Notes: a model not told the origin generated them from the letters alone. A DNA stretch of 64,000 bases from Nitriliruptor sp040882055 (GCA_040882055.1 JBBECA010000082.1:3538-67537); one strand, 5' to 3'. Shown: positions 7,790 to 16,894, numbered from the stretch's first letter. Numbers and translations are program-made.

Positions 7790-8799
7790 GCCGGCAGCCG
7801 GCGCTGTTGGCCGAGGCGACACGGACCGTCGACGCGGGGCGCGACGTGGTCGCCTCGAGCTCGGGGCGCGATCTGGTCGCCTCGAGCTCGGGGCGCCATC
7901 TGGTCGAGTCGCGGCACCACGGGCACCTGGTGGTGGTCGGCGCCGACGGCGAGGTGCTCCACGCTCTCGGTGATCCGGACCGGATCACGTTCGTGCGTTC
8001 GACGGCCAAGCCGTTCCAGGCCACGGCCTGCCTCGAGCTGCTCGACGTGTCGGGCCCGGCGCTCGGGGCCGACGAGGTGGCGGTGGCCTGGGCGTCACAC
8101 CGTGCCGAACCGATCCACCTCGCCGCGGTGCGGGCCCTGCTGGCGCGCTCGGGCAGGACCCCGGACGAGCTGACCTGCCCACCGTCGGTCGGAGAGCACG
8201 ACCCGGGCGCCGGGCCGGCGCGGATCACGAGCGACTGCTCGGGCAAGCACGCGTTGTTCGCGCTGACGGGCGCGCAGCAGGGGACACCCCGTGACCGTCT
8301 GCTCGACCCGGACGGGCCGCTGCAGCGCGAGGTGCTCGCGACCCTCGCCGACGTGATCGGACCGGTCGAGGCCGTCGGGACCGACGGCTGCGGAGCGCCG
8401 GCCGTCGCCGTGCCCCTGCGCGGGCTCGCCCGGGGGTTCGCCGCGGTCGCGACGCAGGAGCGCTTCCGTCGGGTCCGTGAGGCGGGGTTCGCCCACCCGG
8501 CGTTGGTCGGAGGCTCGGGGCGGCTCGAGTCGGTGCTGCTCGGGGAGGGCGTGGTCGCCAAGAGCGGAGCGGAGGGCGTGTTCGCGGCGGGCTGGACCGC
8601 CCCCGACGGCTCGCCCCGAGGGCTCGCGGTGAAGGCCGAGGACGGAGCGGGTCGGGCCGTGACGGTCGCGGCCTTCGCCGTCCTGGTCGCCGCCGGCCAG
8701 GTCGCCAGCGACCGGTGGGCCCCGGTCCCCGTGCTCGGTGGCGGGCTCCCAGCCGGCGAGGTGCGCGCCAGCGAGGTGGTCCGCTCCCTCCTCGCCTGA
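7786..8799 (+). CDS. L-asparaginase II family protein
   Basis: 337 residues of the asparaginase_II family, predicted to hydrolyse asparagine. Family motifs are STAKPFQA, TSDCSGKHA and TDGCGAPA. The ATG overlaps the HD-GYP stop (ATGA). The N-terminus is odd: the usual single segment ending in VESRHRGH is preceded by two extra 9-residue copies (GRDVVASSS, GRDLVASSS, then GRHLVESR), produced by a 27-bp DNA tandem repeat at 7837-7908. Its place at the end of a c-di-GMP operon may be incidental. Catalytic identity is by family only. Confidence 0.85.
   Translation: MSRQPALLAEATRTVDAGRDVVASSSGRDLVASSSGRHLVESRHHGHLVVVGADGEVLHALGDPDRITFVRSTAKPFQATACLELLDVSGPALGADEVAVAWASHRAEPIHLAAVRALLARSGRTPDELTCPPSVGEHDPGAGPARITSDCSGKHALFALTGAQQGTPRDRLLDPDGPLQREVLATLADVIGPVEAVGTDGCGAPAVAVPLRGLARGFAAVATQERFRRVREAGFAHPALVGGSGRLESVLLGEGVVAKSGAEGVFAAGWTAPDGSPRGLAVKAEDGAGRAVTVAAFAVLVAAGQVASDRWAPVPVLGGGLPAGEVRASEVVRSLLA
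7837..7908. repeat. 27-bp in-frame tandem repeat in the asparaginase gene
   Basis: Two full 27-bp units (7837-7863, 7864-7890) and two thirds of another, coding GRDVVASSS / GRDLVASSS / GRHLVE. The frame is kept. Confidence 0.75.
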
Positions 8800-8833
8800 T
8801 CGCTGCGAGGGGAGGGGCGCCCGGCCCGGCTGG

Positions 8834-8839
8834 TACCGT
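8834..8839 (+). promoter_or_regulatory. Putative -10 (TACCGT) of the XRE regulator
   Basis: TACCGT 62 bases before the GTG at 8902, after the asparaginase stop. Confidence 0.35.
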
Positions 8840-8901
8840 CCCGGAGCGCGCGTCGGCCACCCCGCCGCGCCGGACCAGCGCCCGCGGACGGAGAGGGACC
8901 G

Positions 8902-9426
8902 GTGGCTGAGCCACCCGAGGGAACCGAACCGACGACGACGGCCGGTGACGTCGACCCGGACGCCGGTTCGCCCCTCCAGGACCTCGGTAGCTACATCCGC
9001 CACCAGCGTGAATCCGCGCGGCTGTCGCTGCGCAACCTGGCGAAGATCGCGGGGGTCTCCAACCCCTACCTCAGCCAGATCGAGCGGGGCCTGCGCAAGC
9101 CGTCGGCCGAGATCCTCCAGGCCATCGCCAAGGCGCTCGAGATCTCGTCCGAGACGCTCTACGTCAAGGCGGGCATCCTCGAGGAGCGCGAACCGGCGGA
9201 GGATCTCGAGTCCGTCATCGCTCGTGATCCCCACCTCACCGGCGAGCAGCGCCAGGCACTCGTCGAGATGTACCGCTCCTTCCGCCAGCTCACCGAGCTG
9301 CGGTCGGGACCAGCGGGTCGGTCCCCGTCGCGGCTGCGTGGCCTGCTCGACGCGGTGGGTACCGGCGCGGTGGACGACGCCTCGATCGCGGCCTCCTCGC
9401 CCCACGAGGAGCCCGGGACGGGGTGA
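8902..9426 (+). CDS. XRE-family helix-turn-helix transcriptional regulator
   Basis: 174 residues. The Cro/C1-type HTH lies at ~residues 29-88 (LGSYIRHQRESARLSLRNLA, then GVSNPYLSQIERGLRKPS, then ALEISSETLYVKAG). The N- and C-terminal parts are low complexity, with a short helical stretch in between and no ligand-binding domain. GTG 8902 is preceded by GAGAGGGA. Similar stand-alone XRE proteins are common in actinobacteria with diverse targets; nothing here identifies the target. The neighbours are asparaginase and an acetyltransferase. Confidence 0.85.
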   Translation: MAEPPEGTEPTTTAGDVDPDAGSPLQDLGSYIRHQRESARLSLRNLAKIAGVSNPYLSQIERGLRKPSAEILQAIAKALEISSETLYVKAGILEEREPAEDLESVIARDPHLTGEQRQALVEMYRSFRQLTELRSGPAGRSPSRLRGLLDAVGTGAVDDASIAASSPHEEPGTG

Positions 9427-9478
9427 GCGCCCTGAGCGGTCACCCGTCAGGCGCCGGGGGCCAGGTCGTTGCGACCGG

Positions 9479-9484
9479 TACCTT
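9479..9484 (+). promoter_or_regulatory. Putative -10 (TACCTT) upstream of the GNAT-fold gene
   Basis: TACCTT 108 bases before the GTG at 9593, in the 166-bp intergenic region after the XRE gene. This region shows no other signal apart from the GAGGAAGG ribosome binding site. Confidence 0.3.
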
Positions 9485-9592
9485 CTGGCGGCCCCGGCCG
9501 AGCGTCCGCGGCGACGGCACGCCGCTGCGGTGGTGCTCGTGCCCGGCCGCTCGACCCGTCCCTCCCGACCTGCTGCCCGAGGAAGGTGCCCC

Positions 9593-10618
9593 GTGACCGA
9601 GCTGCGTACGCACGAGGACGTGCCCGTCGGCGCTGCACGGGGCGAGTGGGAGCTGCTGCTCGACGAGGATCCCTCGGCCAGCCTCTTCCAGGGGCCGCGC
9701 TACCTGTCGGTCTGGCACCGCGTCCTCGGGCAGCGCACGACGGTGCGGGTCCACACGGTGCGCGACGGCGACGGCCGGCTCATCGGGGTCGTGCCAGAGG
9801 GGCACGAGCGCGAGGGATCGCCGACGGGTCCGGTCGAGGTCCGACGGTTCCTCGGCGGCACCGATGTGACCGACTACCTCGGTCCGGTCGCCCGGCCGGA
9901 GGACCGCGCCGACGTCGCCGAGGCGTACATCGCCGCCCTCGCCTCCGACCGCGACTGGGACGACGCCATCCTCGGTGGCCTCCCCGTCGACACCGGTTGG
10001 GGAGACCTGCTCGTACGGGCCGCGAAGGAGCACGGGCTGACCGTCTTTGAACGCGATGTCGAAGCCGTCTGCCCGCGGGTCGACCTCCGTGGCGGGTACG
10101 ACGCCTACCTCGAGGGTCTCAAGGGCAAGCTCCGCCACGAGCTGACCCGCAAGGCACGCAAGCTCGCGCGCGATGCCGGTGAGCTCGAGGTCGTCGACGT
10201 GCCGCCGGAGGAGGTCCCCGAACAGCTCGAGGTCTTCCTCGATCTCGCTCGCGGCGCGGAACCCGACAAGGCCGGGTTCTTCTCGCGTCCCGAGCTGCGC
10301 GACTGGTTCCGCGAGCTGGCGACGGAGTTCGCCCCCGAGGGGACCTTCCGGCTCCACCGGTTGGACGTCGGTGGGATGCCGGGCGCCATGACGGTGTCGT
10401 TGGTCCACGGCGGTGAGTGGGGCGTCTACAACTCGGCGTTCGACTCGGCGCTCGGCGCGCTCGCACCGGGGATGGTGCTGATCGGTGCACTCATCGAGCG
10501 TGCGGCGGGCGAGGGGTGCCGCGTGCTCGACCTGCTGCGCGGCGACGAGTCCTACAAGTACCAGTTCGGCGCGCAGGACCGGACCGTCGAGCAGCTCGTC
10601 CTGGTGCGACCACGGTGA
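9593..10618 (+). CDS. GNAT/FemAB-fold acetyltransferase, CelD/BcsL (BioF2-like) type
   Basis: 341 residues. The double GNAT-like fold and the C-terminal signature LLRGDESYKYQFGA are typical of the CelD/BcsL family, whose members acylate polysaccharide or cell-envelope precursors. The central KLRHELTRKARKLA helix and the PGAMTVSLVHGGEW strands also match. GTG 9593 follows GAGGAAGG with ideal spacing; a longer open frame upstream covers the XRE gene and is not coding. Its stop overlaps the start of mshA (GTGA), so the two genes are likely co-translated. The substrate is not known. Confidence 0.8.
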   Translation: MTELRTHEDVPVGAARGEWELLLDEDPSASLFQGPRYLSVWHRVLGQRTTVRVHTVRDGDGRLIGVVPEGHEREGSPTGPVEVRRFLGGTDVTDYLGPVARPEDRADVAEAYIAALASDRDWDDAILGGLPVDTGWGDLLVRAAKEHGLTVFERDVEAVCPRVDLRGGYDAYLEGLKGKLRHELTRKARKLARDAGELEVVDVPPEEVPEQLEVFLDLARGAEPDKAGFFSRPELRDWFRELATEFAPEGTFRLHRLDVGGMPGAMTVSLVHGGEWGVYNSAFDSALGALAPGMVLIGALIERAAGEGCRVLDLLRGDESYKYQFGAQDRTVEQLVLVRPR

Positions 10619-11982
10619 CCCCCACGGACGTCGCGGCCACCCCCATCCACCGGAACGCGCCCCGGGCCGGCACGTCCGCGTCCGCACGCCCGGCGGTGCG
10701 GCGTGTCGCGATCCTCTCGATCCACACCTCGCCGCTCGATCAGCCCGGCCAGGGCGACGGCGGTGGGCTCAACGTGTCGGTCGCCGAGGCGGCACGGAGG
10801 TCGGCCGACCGTGGTGTCGCCGTCGACGTCTTCACCCGGGCGACCGATCCTGGGCTGCCGCCCACCGTCCTGCTGCACCGCGCGGCGGACGGGACGTGCG
10901 CGCGGGTGCACCACCTCGTCGCGGGCCCGGTGGCCCCCGTGCCGAAGGAGGACGTCGCGAACCTGTTGTGTGGCGTCCTCCTCGCCCTCGAACGGCACCC
11001 CGAGGTCGTCCGCCGCACCAGCCGAGGCGAGGCGCCGTTCGATCTCGTCCACGCCCACTACTGGCTCTCGGGGTGGGTCGGCCGGCGGATCGCCGCACGG
11101 TGGCAGGTCCCGTTGGTCCAGACCTTCCACACCCTCGGGGTCCTGAAGAACGCTCACCTCGCGCCGGGAGACACACCGGAACCCGCGCTCCGGCTCGTGG
11201 CCGAGGCAGCGGTCGCGCGGGCCGCCGACCAGGTCACCGTCATGACCTGCGGTGAGGCCGCGCTGCTCCACCGTGCCTACGGCCTGTCCGGATCCCGCCT
11301 CCAGGTCGTGCCGGCCGGGGTCGACCTGTCGCGCTTCCACCCGCCGAGGGACGGGGAGGCGGGGACACACGCCCCGACGATGCTGTTCGTCGGACGGCTG
11401 CAGCCCTTGAAGGGACCGGACGTGGCCGTGCGCGCGCTCGCGGCCGTCCGCCGCCAGGTGCCGGACGCGCGGCTCAGGATCATCGGCGGCGCGTCCGGGA
11501 ACGGTCAGGGCCTCACCGGCCCGCGTGAGCTGCGTGCGCTCGCCTCGGAGCTCGGGGTCGCCGAGGCGCTCGACATCCGACCCGCCGTGGCCCAGGACGA
11601 GCTGGCGACCGCCTACCGCGAGGCGAACGTCCTCGTGGCCCCCTCGCGGAGCGAGACCTTCGGCCTGGTGGCGCTCGAGGCGCAGGCCTCCGGACTGCCC
11701 GTCGTCGCCGCGGACGTCCCCGGGCTCCAGGCCGTGGTGGGTGAGGGCGGGGTGCTCGTGCGCGGGCACGACCCGGCCGACCACGCCGGGGCGATCGTGC
11801 CGATCCTCACCGACCCGCGGCTGGCGGCCACGCTCGGGGCGGCGGGCGTCCGCGCGGCCAGCTCCGCCACCTGGGACCGGTCCGTCGACCGCCTCCTCGC
11901 CGTCTACGACCAGGTCCTGACGCGGACGGCCACGGCGGCACGGACCGGGTCCGAGCCGGCCGAGGACGACGTCGCGGTCTAG
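10615..11982 (+). CDS. mshA: D-inositol-3-phosphate glycosyltransferase (mycothiol biosynthesis)
   Basis: 455 residues of the GT4 family, GT-B fold. MshA joins GlcNAc from UDP-GlcNAc to inositol-3-phosphate, the first step of mycothiol synthesis. The N-terminal signature LSIHTSPLDQPGQGDGGGLN is close to that of mycobacterial MshA; the nucleotide-sugar site SRSETFGLVALEAQASGLPV is at the C-terminal domain and the lipid-type loop is absent. GTG 10615 overlaps the preceding stop, giving a ~30-residue unstructured lead before the Rossmann domain; a later start is possible. The following gene encodes YbjN, the same order as in Mycobacterium, which supports the MshA call. Confidence 0.88.
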   Translation: MTPTDVAATPIHRNAPRAGTSASARPAVRRVAILSIHTSPLDQPGQGDGGGLNVSVAEAARRSADRGVAVDVFTRATDPGLPPTVLLHRAADGTCARVHHLVAGPVAPVPKEDVANLLCGVLLALERHPEVVRRTSRGEAPFDLVHAHYWLSGWVGRRIAARWQVPLVQTFHTLGVLKNAHLAPGDTPEPALRLVAEAAVARAADQVTVMTCGEAALLHRAYGLSGSRLQVVPAGVDLSRFHPPRDGEAGTHAPTMLFVGRLQPLKGPDVAVRALAAVRRQVPDARLRIIGGASGNGQGLTGPRELRALASELGVAEALDIRPAVAQDELATAYREANVLVAPSRSETFGLVALEAQASGLPVVAADVPGLQAVVGEGGVLVRGHDPADHAGAIVPILTDPRLAATLGAAGVRAASSATWDRSVDRLLAVYDQVLTRTATAARTGSEPAEDDVAV

Positions 11983-12024
11983 CGTCGGGGTGGCTCGCAC
12001 CGGCCCCCGACCAGGAGCTGCCCC

Positions 12025-12528
12025 GTGACCGAACGCGCGTCCACCCCCGCCAGCGACGTCCGGGACCGCGCCCGCGACGCGGTGCTCACCGCCCTGACCG
12101 GGAGCGAGCTCGACGTGTTGGAGGTCGGCACCGACCGCTGGATGACCCAGCTGTCGGGCCAGTGGAAGCGCACGATCCCGCTGCTGCTCCACCTCGACGA
12201 GCGATCGTTGAAGCTCACCTCGCTCCTGGCCGGGGTCCCGGACGAGGGCCACGTGGACGTCTACCGGATCCTGCTGTCACGCAACCAGCGTCCCCTCCCG
12301 GTGCACTTCGGGCTCGACGACGAGGGCGACCTGATCCTGATCGGTGCGGTCCCGCTCGAGGTCGTCGACGAGAACCGGGTGGACGAGCTGCTCGGGCTGG
12401 TCCTCACCCTCTCGGACGAGACCTTCAACGCCGTCCTGCGCGCCGGCTTCTCGGACTACATCGCCACCGAACAGGCGTGGCGCGCCAAGGTGGGGTTGCC
12501 GCCGAACCCGGTCGGCGATCCGGGGTGA
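12025..12528 (+). CDS. YbjN domain-containing protein
   Basis: 167 residues with the YbjN / secretion-chaperone-like fold, no signal peptide or membrane segment. Such proteins often follow mshA in actinobacteria; their role is unclear, with structural resemblance to type III secretion chaperones. The GTG at 12025 follows CCAGGAGC. The stop is followed after 29 bases by a hairpin. Confidence 0.85.
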   Translation: MTERASTPASDVRDRARDAVLTALTGSELDVLEVGTDRWMTQLSGQWKRTIPLLLHLDERSLKLTSLLAGVPDEGHVDVYRILLSRNQRPLPVHFGLDDEGDLILIGAVPLEVVDENRVDELLGLVLTLSDETFNAVLRAGFSDYIATEQAWRAKVGLPPNPVGDPG

Positions 12529-12556
12529 ACCGTCCCCCGAACGCCGTAGCAGCGAC

Positions 12557-12577
12557 GCCCCGGGACGTGCCCGGGGC
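12557..12577. terminator. Hairpin after the mshA-ybjN unit
   Basis: Perfect 8-bp stem GCCCCGGG / CCCGGGGC (12557-12564, 12570-12577) with loop ACGTG, 29 bp after the ybjN stop. No T-tract; a possible factor-independent or stalling site. Confidence 0.5.
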
Positions 12578-12593
12578 ATCGCGCGTTCCGCAC

Positions 12594-12599
12594 TAGCGT
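12594..12599 (+). promoter_or_regulatory. Putative -10 (TAGCGT) of proC
   Basis: TAGCGT 30 bases before the proC GTG, just after the hairpin. Confidence 0.4.
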
Positions 12600-12629
12600 C
12601 CCTCCCACAGCGACAAGGGAGACTGCACG

Positions 12630-13430
12630 GTGGACGGGACCCTCGCCCTCATCGGGACCGGCCAGCTCGGCGGCGCGTTGCTGCGCGGCCTGACGCGATC
12701 GGGCACGGTCCGCCCCGACCAGGTGATCGCGACCGACCCGAGGGACGAGGTGCTCGGATCGCTCGCGGACGAGCTCGGCGTGCGGACCTCGACCGACAAC
12801 CGCGCCGCCGTCAGCGAGGCCGACGTCGTGGTCCTCGCGGTCAAGCCGCAGGTGCTGCCGGCCGTCCTCCCCGATCTCGCGGGCCTGCGCGCCGGCGCCG
12901 TCGTCGTCAGCCTCGCGGCGGGCGTGACCCTGGCCACGCTCGAGGGGGGACTGCCCGAGGGCACCCCGGTGGTGCGGGTCATGAGCAACACACCGGTCCA
13001 GGTCGACCGCGCGATGTCGGTGGTCGCGGCCGGCGGACACGCCGACGATGCCCAGCTCGCGCTCACCGAGGAGCTGCTGCGGCCGGTCGGGGCGGTGCTC
13101 CGGCTCGATGAGCGTCACCTCGATGCGGTGACGGCGTTGTCGGGCTCCGGTCCGGCCTACGTGTTCCTGTTCGCCGAGGCGATGATCGACGCGGGCGTCC
13201 TGCTCGGGTTGCCGCGCGAGGTCTCGACGCAGCTGGTCACCCAGACGCTGCTCGGTGCCTCGACGTTGCTGGATGCCTCGGACGAGACTCCCGCCACGCT
13301 CCGCGGAGCGGTCACCTCACCGGGCGGGACCACCGCAGCTGCGCTGCACGTGCTCGAACAGCGTGGTGTCCGCGCGGCGGTGCTCGACGCCGTCGAGGCG
13401 GCCGCCACCCGCAGCCGCGAGCTCGGTTGA
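12630..13430 (+). CDS. proC: Pyrroline-5-carboxylate reductase
   Basis: 266 residues. It reduces 1-pyrroline-5-carboxylate to proline with NAD(P)H in the last step of proline synthesis. The Rossmann motif GTGQLGGALLRGL begins near residue 7, followed by VVLAVKPQVLP, RVMSNTPV and the C-terminal dimer domain LSGSGPAYVFLF and TSPGGTTAAALHVLE. GTG 12630 is preceded by AAGGGAG. In mycobacteria the HTH, epimerase and acyltransferase genes follow proC directly; here the same set occurs 5 kb downstream, interrupted by an efflux set and acuC. Confidence 0.95.
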   Translation: MDGTLALIGTGQLGGALLRGLTRSGTVRPDQVIATDPRDEVLGSLADELGVRTSTDNRAAVSEADVVVLAVKPQVLPAVLPDLAGLRAGAVVVSLAAGVTLATLEGGLPEGTPVVRVMSNTPVQVDRAMSVVAAGGHADDAQLALTEELLRPVGAVLRLDERHLDAVTALSGSGPAYVFLFAEAMIDAGVLLGLPREVSTQLVTQTLLGASTLLDASDETPATLRGAVTSPGGTTAAALHVLEQRGVRAAVLDAVEAAATRSRELG

Positions 13431-13432
13431 AC

Positions 13433-13464
13433 GGGCGCCGCTGGCGGTGCCACGTGCGGCGCCC
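13433..13464. terminator. Hairpin after proC
   Basis: Nine-bp perfect stem GGGCGCCGC / GCGGCGCCC (13433-13441, 13456-13464) starting three bases after the stop codon; the loop contains a second short palindrome. No T-run. Confidence 0.5.
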
Positions 13465-13551
13465 GCAGCGCCCGCAGTGCCCGGGGCACCGCTCGCCGGC
13501 GGTCGCGGCTCCGAACCGGCACGATGGCGTGCTCCACGCCGAGGAGGTGCC

Positions 13552-14910
13552 GTGCTCCGCTCCCGTGTCGCTCGCCCGACGGTGGTCCTCGTGGCGCTCC
13601 TGGCGCTCGCTACGGCGTGCACCGGCGAGGAGGGGCCCACCGTCGAGACCGCCGAGGTCGTCAGCGGTGAGGTCGTCCAGACCGTGGCCGCGGTCGCTGC
13701 GCTCGAGCCGGCGGCCCGGGTCACGGTGACGACCCCGGTCGGGGGTGAGGTCGCCCGGCTGCTGGTCGAGGATGGGCAGCAGGTGGCGGCCGGCGATGCC
13801 CTCGCCGAGCTGTCCTCGGAGAGCGTCGAGCTGCAGATCGCCCAGGCGGAGAGCGCGGTGCGTTCCGCTGATGCACTCGCGGGAGCGGCTGGGGCTGCGG
13901 GCTTCGACCTCTCGCCGCTGCTCGGAGCGTTCCGGGCACAGCTCGAGGCGACCCTGCCGCCCGTGCTCGACGCGCTGACCGAGCAGGCCCGGGTGATCGA
14001 GGACGACGACCTGCGCGCCGCCGCCATCGACCGGGTCGTCGAAGCCCGTGCCGCCTACGCCGAGGCGCGTGACGGGCTCCTCGCCTCCGAACGGGATGCG
14101 GCGAGCCAGGCGCAGCAAGCGACGGCGGCGCAGCGGGCCGCAGCTGCCGCGCAGCGCGACCAGGCGGCGCTCGCGCTCGAGGCCGCCGAGGGCCGCGGCG
14201 AGGATCTCGTGATCGTCGCCCCCATCGCCGGGGTGATCGAGCTCGGCCGCGCGGATGCCGGCGGCGCCGACCTCGGTCTCGGTGGGCTCGCCGGCCAGCT
14301 CGGTGGCGCAGCAGGCGGGCCCGGCGCCATCGACGGGCTGCTCGGTGGTGGTGCCGCGGACGGGACCAGCAGCGGCCCCGTGGCCGAGGGGGTCACGCTC
14401 GGCCCGGGCCAGACCGTCGCCACGATCTACGACCTCTCGGCGTTCACCGCCCGGGTGGACGTCGACGAGATCGACATCGTCGAGGTCGAACGCGATCAGG
14501 CCGTCACCGTCCTCGTCGATGCCTTCCCCGCCGCCGAGGTGCGGGGCACCGTGGCCAACGTCGCGGTAGCCCCCGTCACCGGCCCCGGTGGCGGAGCGAG
14601 CTTCCCCGTGACGGTGCGCCTCACGCAGGTGCCGCCGGAGGTGGAGCTGCGGGTGGGGCTGACGGCCAGTGCCGAGATCGAGGTGCGTCGCCGCGATGCC
14701 GACACCACCGTGCCGACCGCCGCGCTCCTCAGGCGGGGCGGCCAGGAGGTCGTCTTCGTCCTCGAGGACGGGGTGGTCCGGGAGGTGCCGGTGACGGTCG
14801 CGGCGCTCGGGGACGAGTCGGCGGCCGTCGAGGGCGACCTCAGCCCGGGGGACCGGGTGGTCACCACCGGCATCGACGCCGTCGAGGACGGCCAGAGGCT
14901 CGAGGGTTGA
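13552..14910 (+). CDS. Efflux periplasmic adaptor lipoprotein, HlyD/MacA type
   Basis: 452 residues. A lipoprotein signal (LLALATAC, lipobox Cys near residue 20) is followed by a biotinyl-lipoyl-like domain (GEVARLLVEDGQQVAAGDAL), a long alpha-hairpin rich in Ala/Gln (~residues 90-210), a Gly-rich insertion (~230-280) and beta-barrel and membrane-proximal domains. This is the adaptor of a MacB-type ABC exporter, here probably anchored to the outer face of the membrane. GTG 13552 has AGGAGG upstream. It is co-translated with the ATPase and permease that follow. The Gly-rich insertion in the lipoyl domain region is unusual. The exported substrate is unknown. Confidence 0.88.
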   Translation: MLRSRVARPTVVLVALLALATACTGEEGPTVETAEVVSGEVVQTVAAVAALEPAARVTVTTPVGGEVARLLVEDGQQVAAGDALAELSSESVELQIAQAESAVRSADALAGAAGAAGFDLSPLLGAFRAQLEATLPPVLDALTEQARVIEDDDLRAAAIDRVVEARAAYAEARDGLLASERDAASQAQQATAAQRAAAAAQRDQAALALEAAEGRGEDLVIVAPIAGVIELGRADAGGADLGLGGLAGQLGGAAGGPGAIDGLLGGGAADGTSSGPVAEGVTLGPGQTVATIYDLSAFTARVDVDEIDIVEVERDQAVTVLVDAFPAAEVRGTVANVAVAPVTGPGGGASFPVTVRLTQVPPEVELRVGLTASAEIEVRRRDADTTVPTAALLRRGGQEVVFVLEDGVVREVPVTVAALGDESAAVEGDLSPGDRVVTTGIDAVEDGQRLEG

Positions 14911-15638
14911 GCGAGCTCCCCGTGCTGCTCGAGGCGCGCGAGGTGGTGCGCACCTACCGGCTCGGGGCGCGCCGCGGCGAGGAACCGGTCGAGGTCCCCG
15001 CGCTCCGCGGGGTGACCTTCCGGGTCGACCGTGGGGACTACGTCGCCATCGTCGGTTCCTCCGGGTCGGGCAAGTCGACCCTGCTCAACCTCCTCGGGGC
15101 GCTCGACCGGCCGACCTCCGGCGAGGTGCGCTACGACGGCCGTGACGTGCGGACGATGGACGACCACGAGCTCGCCGAGCTGCGCAACGCCGCGATCGGG
15201 TTCGTCTTCCAGTCCTTCCACCTGCTGCCGCGGTTGACCGCGCTCGACAACGTGCAGCTGCCGCTGGTCTACCGGTCGAGCACGGTCCGGGAGCGACGGC
15301 AGCGGGCGCTCGACGCCCTCGACGCGGTCGGCTTGGCCGATCGGGTGGACCACCGGCCGACCGAGCTGTCGGGTGGTCAGCAGCAGCGCGTCGCGATCGC
15401 CCGGGCCCTCGTGACCGAACCTCCTCTGCTGCTCGCCGATGAACCGACCGGCAACCTCGACACGACCACGGGCAGCGAGGTGATGGCGCTGCTCGAGCGT
15501 TTCCACCGCGAGCGCGGGATGGCGGTGGTGGTCATCACCCACGAGCCCGAGATCGCCGCCCGTGCCGACCGCCGCATCGAGCTGCGGGACGGGGTGGTGG
15601 TCACCGACACCGCGGGCACCGGGCGGTCGCAGCCGTGA
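14907..15638 (+). CDS. ABC transporter ATP-binding protein, MacB/LolD type
   Basis: 243 residues. Walker A GSSGSGKST at ~50-58, Q-loop VFQSFHLLPRLT, signature LSGGQQQR and Walker B LLLADEPTGNLD are intact. This is the ATPase of a mechanotransmission-type exporter together with the adjacent permease. The start is TTG 14907, overlapping the adaptor stop (TTGA); GTG 14922 is an alternative. Overlaps the permease by four bases. Confidence 0.93.
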   Translation: MSELPVLLEAREVVRTYRLGARRGEEPVEVPALRGVTFRVDRGDYVAIVGSSGSGKSTLLNLLGALDRPTSGEVRYDGRDVRTMDDHELAELRNAAIGFVFQSFHLLPRLTALDNVQLPLVYRSSTVRERRQRALDALDAVGLADRVDHRPTELSGGQQQRVAIARALVTEPPLLLADEPTGNLDTTTGSEVMALLERFHRERGMAVVVITHEPEIAARADRRIELRDGVVVTDTAGTGRSQP

Positions 15639-16825
15639 GCCTGCGGGAGGCGTTCCGCGTCGCGATGCAGGCACTGGTCGCCAACCGGCTCCGTTCGATG
15701 CTGACCACGCTCGGGGTGGTGATCGGTGTGCTCTCGGTCGTCGTCCTGGTGGCCATCGGGCAGGGCGCCCGGGAGGAGATCACCGGCGCCATCGAGGGGC
15801 TCGGTTCGAACCTGCTGTTCGTGCTGCCGGGGGACGGCGACTTCGGGGCCGCCCCGGCCCGGGCGCGCTTCGCCGCCGAGGACGTCGACGACCTCGCCGC
15901 CGCGCTGCCCGCGGGTGAGGGGCGCGTCGCCGGGTACGTCGTCGGCGGCGAGCAGGTGCAGGCCGACGGTCTCCGTCTCACCACCTCGGTCTACGGCATC
16001 ACCGCTGGTTACACCGGCGTGGTCGACCGCGAGGTGGCACGCGGGCGGCCGCTGACCGCATCCGACGTGCTGGCGTCGCGGCGCGTCGCGCTGCTCGGGG
16101 CGACGACCGCCGAGACGTTGTTCCCCAGCGCGGACCCGATCGGGCGCAACGTCACCATCGGCGGCATCCGGTTCCGCATCCAGGGGGTGCTCGAGCGCGT
16201 CGGGGGCGCCGCGTTCGGGCCCGACCGGGACGACGAGGTGCTCGTGCCCCTCAGCGCGGGTCAACGCCTGTTCGGTGTGTCCACGCTCGACGGCATCTTC
16301 GTCCGCGCCACGGACACGGCCGCCATCGAGGCCGATCGGGTCACCATCGAGCGCGTGCTGTCGGCGCGGCTGGACGAGGACGAGTTCTCCGTCGTCAGCC
16401 AGGACGAGATCATCGGCGTGGTCGGCGACATCCTCCAGATCCTCACGCTGGTGCTGGCCGCCATCGCGGGCATCTCGCTGCTGGTCGGCGGCGTCGGGGT
16501 GTCCAACATCATGTTGGTGTCGGTCTCGGAACGGACCCGTGAGATCGGGCTCCGCAAGGCCCTCGGGGCGCGGACGCGCGACATCACCCGACAGTTCCTG
16601 CTCGAGGCCACCGTGCTCACCGGCATCGGCGGGCTCGTGGGGTTGCTGCTCGGCATCGGACTCGCGCGCCTCGTCGAAGCGGTCAGCCCCCTCACCGCCG
16701 TCGTGACCTGGTGGTCGATCGTCCTCGCCCTCGGGGTCTCGATCGGCGTGGGGCTGGTGTTCGGGGTGCTCCCCGCCCGTCGTGCCGGCCAGCTCGACCC
16801 GGTGGAAGCCCTCCGACGCGACTGA
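15635..16825 (+). CDS. ABC transporter permease, MacB/FtsX family
   Basis: 396 residues: an N-terminal membrane helix (~20-45, MLTTLGVVIGVLSVVVLVAI), a ~220-residue extracytoplasmic MacB-PCD domain and three C-terminal helices with the SVSERTREIGLRKALGARTR coupling motif and PARRAGQLDPVEALR end. Partner of the preceding ATPase and adaptor; the three form a tripartite exporter without an outer-membrane channel, as in Gram-positive bacteria. Confidence 0.93.
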   Translation: MSLREAFRVAMQALVANRLRSMLTTLGVVIGVLSVVVLVAIGQGAREEITGAIEGLGSNLLFVLPGDGDFGAAPARARFAAEDVDDLAAALPAGEGRVAGYVVGGEQVQADGLRLTTSVYGITAGYTGVVDREVARGRPLTASDVLASRRVALLGATTAETLFPSADPIGRNVTIGGIRFRIQGVLERVGGAAFGPDRDDEVLVPLSAGQRLFGVSTLDGIFVRATDTAAIEADRVTIERVLSARLDEDEFSVVSQDEIIGVVGDILQILTLVLAAIAGISLLVGGVGVSNIMLVSVSERTREIGLRKALGARTRDITRQFLLEATVLTGIGGLVGLLLGIGLARLVEAVSPLTAVVTWWSIVLALGVSIGVGLVFGVLPARRAGQLDPVEALRRD

Positions 16826-16888
16826 CGGCGCCGATCGAGCCGAGCGGGCCGGAGCCGGCTGGCCCCGGTGACCGCGGCGGGACGTGGT

Positions 16889-16894
16889 TACGCT
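16889..16894 (+). promoter_or_regulatory. Putative -10 (TACGCT) of the acuC-like gene
   Basis: TACGCT 27 bases before the GTG at 16922. Confidence 0.4.
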
